The position numbers and the translations under genes are program-made. DNA of 64,000 bases from Clostridiales bacterium (lineage in GTDB: Bacteria; Bacillota; Clostridia; Tissierellales; GPF-1): NCBI GenBank assembly GCA_013619125.1, contig JABXKS010000012.1:1-64000 (forward strand), in the 5' to 3' direction. Below the pieces are notes generated by a model. That model worked only from the letters and a program-made list of their open reading frames with translations. It made no database searches and was not told the origin of the DNA. Below are positions 63,807-64,000 of the stretch, piece by piece; positions within the stretch are counted from its first letter, which is position 1, and every line of letters begins with the position of its first letter.

Positions 63807-64000
63807 ATGCGACTCAAATCTATATTCTTTCTTGCCTTGATCGTGGCTGTGGGATATTTCGGCATGCATTATTTGATCGGCAACGAGGGCGGTGATTATA
63901 CTGTCGTGAATCCTATTAGTAGCAACATGGGCAGTCAGATGAAGCAGTCCTACGAGAGCTTTGAGGGAACCAAATACCGCACCATCGCTATTTTAGCGGG
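63807..64000 (+). CDS. Exported or membrane-anchored protein of unknown function, 3' end cut by window
   Basis: The frame is open from ATG 63807 to the window end, giving 64 residues starting MRLKSIFFLALIVAVGYFGMH. A short basic N-terminus and one hydrophobic stretch (residues about 5-22) make a signal peptide or anchor; the following part has GNEGGDYTVVNPISSNMGSQ and SFEGTKYRTIAILAG. The Shine-Dalgarno match is GGGGG, eight bases upstream, inside the terminator stem. No family is recognised. The start is fairly but not fully certain. Confidence 0.65.
   Translation, partial: MRLKSIFFLALIVAVGYFGMHYLIGNEGGDYTVVNPISSNMGSQMKQSYESFEGTKYRTIAILA

Overview
The window is a dense bacterial chromosome segment from a low-to-moderate GC Gram-positive organism, most likely a member of the Clostridia. 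The evidence is the gene order (comEC-holA-rpsT-lepA-hemW-hrcA-grpE-dnaK-dnaJ-prmA-rsmE-mtaB, then rpsU-yqeY-phoH-ybeY-dgkA-era-recO-glyQS), strong AGGAGG ribosome binding sites, a CIRCE operator, T-box riboswitches, a GAAC-N4-GTTC SOS box, and the DUF5693-csaB-tagA cell-envelope cluster. I cannot name the genus. No rRNA, tRNA, CRISPR array or transposase was found.

Layout. 1-20.4 kb is core housekeeping: DNA uptake, clamp loader, ribosomal proteins, the HrcA heat-shock operon, rRNA and tRNA modification, ribosome maturation and glycyl-tRNA synthetase. 20.5-25.8 kb holds a PPDK-regulator homologue, a HAD phosphatase, nicotinate phosphoribosyltransferase, a histidine phosphatase and a PyrD-like flavoprotein. 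25.8-30.9 kb holds hflX and a polar amino acid ABC importer behind a T-box, followed by a second T-box with an orphan second binding protein. 30.9-36.8 kb is the most unusual part: a nitroreductase, a cyclophilin, a leader peptide with an attenuator, a heterodimeric ABC exporter (first subunit frameshifted), an array of RNA hairpins and four tiny genes in two duplicated pairs. 36.8-42.2 kb holds a beta-CASP metallo-hydrolase, an RsmF-like methylase, acpS, alr and a MazEF-type toxin-antitoxin pair. 42.2-46.2 kb is the DUF5693-csaB-tagA envelope cluster. 46.3-54.9 kb holds a Lon-family protease, a sugar-importer ATPase, a PucR/CdaR-like regulator, and ftsEX with an M23 hydrolase and a CtpA protease. 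55-58.8 kb holds a dicarboxylate/glutamate symporter, a CPBP protease flanked by birA and a displaced birA 3' end. 58.9-64 kb is uvrB-uvrA under an SOS box plus the start of an exported protein.

How the parts work together. Several blocks look like single transcripts: holA follows comEC with a stop-start overlap; hrcA-grpE-dnaK-dnaJ is one heat-shock unit; ybeY-dgkA-era-recO form a ribosome-maturation string; ftsE-ftsX-M23-ctpA form a wall-hydrolase activation set. The best candidates for an undescribed system are (i) the bmrB-like leader peptide and attenuator upstream of the ABC exporter, where the stop codon of a 40-residue peptide lies inside a 12-bp antiterminator arm, and (ii) the hairpin array plus the duplicated pairs of microproteins downstream of the same exporter.
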